From Chionis minor (Eukaryota; Chordata; Aves; Charadriiformes; Chionididae), in contig VZSF01003329.1 in NCBI GenBank assembly GCA_013398295.1, forward strand, positions 1 through 64,000: 64,000 nt of DNA. The letters run 5' to 3'. Position 1 is the stretch's first letter. Every line of letters starts with the position of its first letter. A program made the position numbers and the translations under genes. The notes beneath the pieces are model-generated. The model did no database searches and was not told the DNA's origin. It saw only the letters and a list, made by a program, of their open reading frames with translations. Shown in pieces: positions 61,701 to 64,000 of this stretch.

Positions 61701-64000
61701 CGCCCTTAAAGAGTCTTCTCTGTTCAGAAGACAAAGTTGTCAATCAATCCTATCAAACATGTAATTTCAACCATATGTTGTACGTAAATATTTGTAAAGA
61801 AACATTGTCTTTATTGCATCGCACTTCAATAGTGACAGGGTTACACAGGAATGAGTGTAATTATCAGAGAAGAAAAGTTAAAATTAAGTCCCTAGAGGCT
61901 GTTTTATGGTCTACGAAGAAGGTTAAGGTGAAACAGACATTTAGGTAACTATATAAGAGTACTTGCTTTCCAAAGTGATTCAGTAGTTACTACACTTGTA
62001 AATATTCTGTGTCACTTAGGCAAAATATGTGGAAAACATAGTGAGTCAAACTGGGACTTTTCCTTTGGAAGGAGAAACATGAGAAACAGAATAAATGTGC
62101 AAAACATATTGCTTTTTCTGAATAGCTCCGTAAATATGAATCTATTTAAAACCATGGGGAGAGAGCTTAGCCCAGACCAGCTTCAACTCAGACTTACATG
62201 CCATGTACTGAGCATCTTGGGATGAAAATGTTCCTGTGGAAGAAGCTGTTCTACCTCAGCAATAAGACTCTTAGCTACAAAACATTTTCTATTTTCTCCT
62301 TGGGGGAAGGGGCAAGGGGCGAGTTCTTTTTCTTCCATGCACACACTCAAATTATTTGGCAATAGACAAATTTATGTGAAAAAAGGTGGAGCTGAGTTAA
62401 TGCAGCTTACACTTCGTGTGATTACCGATCACAGTGGGATCACAGTGTGACCTAATGGACACTAAGATCAAGTCTACAGCAAACAAATATAACATCACGA
62501 GTATACATAGCCAGAACAGGGGGAAAGCAGAGATAGTAAAATCTACCCAAATGTAAATTCACTACTTATATAAGAATAACATTGACATAAGAGGGAAAAT
62601 GTCTAAAATTCTGAATGGATGAGGAGATATAGGAATCTGAACAAAGGATCTTGATGCTGTTTCAGATACCTTGAAGTATTTTGTCTGTCCTCCTGATGCC
62701 CCTCCAAAAGGTGGGAGTCACAGTTAGGTCCTGCCAGTCCTGTGTAAAAGTCTTATATGCTGTATGGCATCTAAAAAAACACCAGACGCTCATGTTATGC
62801 ACCTGAATTGCTTCTCAGATTTCTGTGCAGTGCCCTGGAGAACATGCAGTCAAAATATATGGAGCAAAAAAAAATCTATCTACATTTAATGTGGAGTTTA
62901 GTAAGTAAGGCTGCATCTAAATTGCTTGGTAAGTGTCTCTGTGTCAGGCTGGCAAGTCCTAGTCCCCTTATCATTCAAGTCAGAGGCCTGTTAGGAGTGC
63001 AGAGTGGTGGCTTTCCAGCCTACACACCTGAGTTCCCTTTCCATAAAAGAAATTGTTCATTTTTTTCAAAGGAATATATTACTAAATTTAAGCTCCTGCC
63101 AGGAAAGGTTTGGGCAAAATGTCTTTTTACTTCATACTAAGAATGTGGCAACTGAAGTAGACTTCATAATCTGGTCCGATTTTTAAGAAAACTGTAGGAA
63201 AAAGGTGAGCAATAAGACTTGCCTGTGTGTAACATGCATGAAATTGGTATTCATTATCCCAGACTGTCTGTTGCACAAAAAGACACTGATCTAATATGTG
63301 TCAGGCCATAATATAGAAAATGGAAGATTGCTTGCATTTTCCTCTTCATGGCTGCTTTCTCTGTACTTTCAATCAGATTTTCTGGCAGCAATAAAAGTAT
63401 AACACAAATTTCTCTTCATTTCAAACTGTTACAATAACAGATTAAAATTCCACACTTTGTCAGCAGTCAAATAAAGCACTTAAACCTAGGTAGTGTGAAA
63501 ACATTGCAAGGCATGTGAACATTGAACTGAATAAAATATAAAAGACGTAATCTAGATAAAGGTAATTCATCTGTTAAGTGTAACATGCGCCTGATGCAAT
63601 CATAAATGTCAAGTTGTTTAAATAAACCACAAACTTCAACATATTTATATGTACGTAATTTAAAAGCAAATTAGAAATCACAGAAACTACATAAAGGCTA
63701 TTACATATTGCTAGCAAAGGTTAATTGATGAATTTACCATATGATACTAAAATGTATCAATAAATAATAAATCAAAGAATAATGAATCCAATCCATATTG
63801 TAAAGTGCAATGTTTATTCTAAATTTCTAGTGCAGTTAATCTTGAATCCCAACAGAAAATTGTGCTTCCTTTGCAAGTCTTTGTTAATCAGTAAGTCCAG
63901 GTTTATGCTGATCAAAGAAATCAATGAACATCAGTCAAAAGTCCAGCAAAGTACAATCATCGGTAAGATAAGTATGTAAAAAACTACTGAATTATTTACA
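61701..64000. other. Unique AT-rich sequence to the window end, nothing recognised
   Basis: No gene, RNA or transposon recognised. ORFs at 62808-63140 (110 codons) and 63782-63979 have no motif. Confidence 0.55.

Noticed and set aside
1..64000. CRISPR arrays, rRNA, tRNA genes, operons, bacterial-type promoters or terminators
   Set aside because: No regularly spaced repeats, no rRNA-like or cloverleaf-like sequence, and the transposon content shows vertebrate nuclear DNA.

Overview
The window looks like a stretch of a bird nuclear genome: AT-rich, intron- or intergenic-like DNA with no complete host gene that I can support. The organism call rests on the transposons. Several CR1 non-LTR retrotransposons carry the bird-type 3' end (repeats of ATTCTATG or close relatives) and encode recognisable reverse-transcriptase motifs (GVPQG, FADD). 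Three LTRs of a general avian endogenous-retrovirus type are also present. The two isolated N characters (2627 and 8889) suggest a draft assembly. I cannot name the species.

Layout. Position 1 to 16 is the tail of a CR1 whose body lies outside the window. From 17 to about 3.5 kb there is unique sequence, a 50-base A run and an N. At 3.54-3.96 kb there is a decayed CR1 fragment from the start of the endonuclease domain. At 7.87-8.15 kb there is a minus-strand CR1 3' end. At 8.44-9.39 kb there is a minus-strand solo LTR, inflated by a perfect 428-bp duplication on either side of one N, most likely an assembly error. At 14.9-15.95 kb there is a probable but unproven ERV/LTR-derived block. At 16.16-17.28 kb there is a solo LTR with a perfect 5-bp target-site duplication (TCCAT). 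At 20.29-22.20 kb is the longest CR1 copy, and at 27.16-28.19 kb a second CR1 from a different subfamily. At 29.60-30.52 kb there are two small CR1 pieces in opposite orientations. At 30.81-31.55 kb there is a third solo LTR with a perfect 5-bp duplication (AGAAC).

The second half, 31.55 kb to the end, differs. By eye it holds no lineage-specific transposon for about 30 kb, only simple A-, T-, CA- or CT-rich tracts, one possible old tRNA-derived SINE (about 40.2 kb) and one ancient MIR-type SINE fragment (61.59-61.70 kb). This half also has a few splice-like signals. The best is a 131-bp candidate exon on the minus strand (42123-42253) with a strong acceptor and a strong donor.

No functional cooperation between genes can be described. 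All coding capacity I recognise belongs to broken retrotransposons. The short ORFs elsewhere look like chance ORFs in non-coding DNA. I found no rRNA, tRNA, CRISPR array, operon or obviously new biological system.
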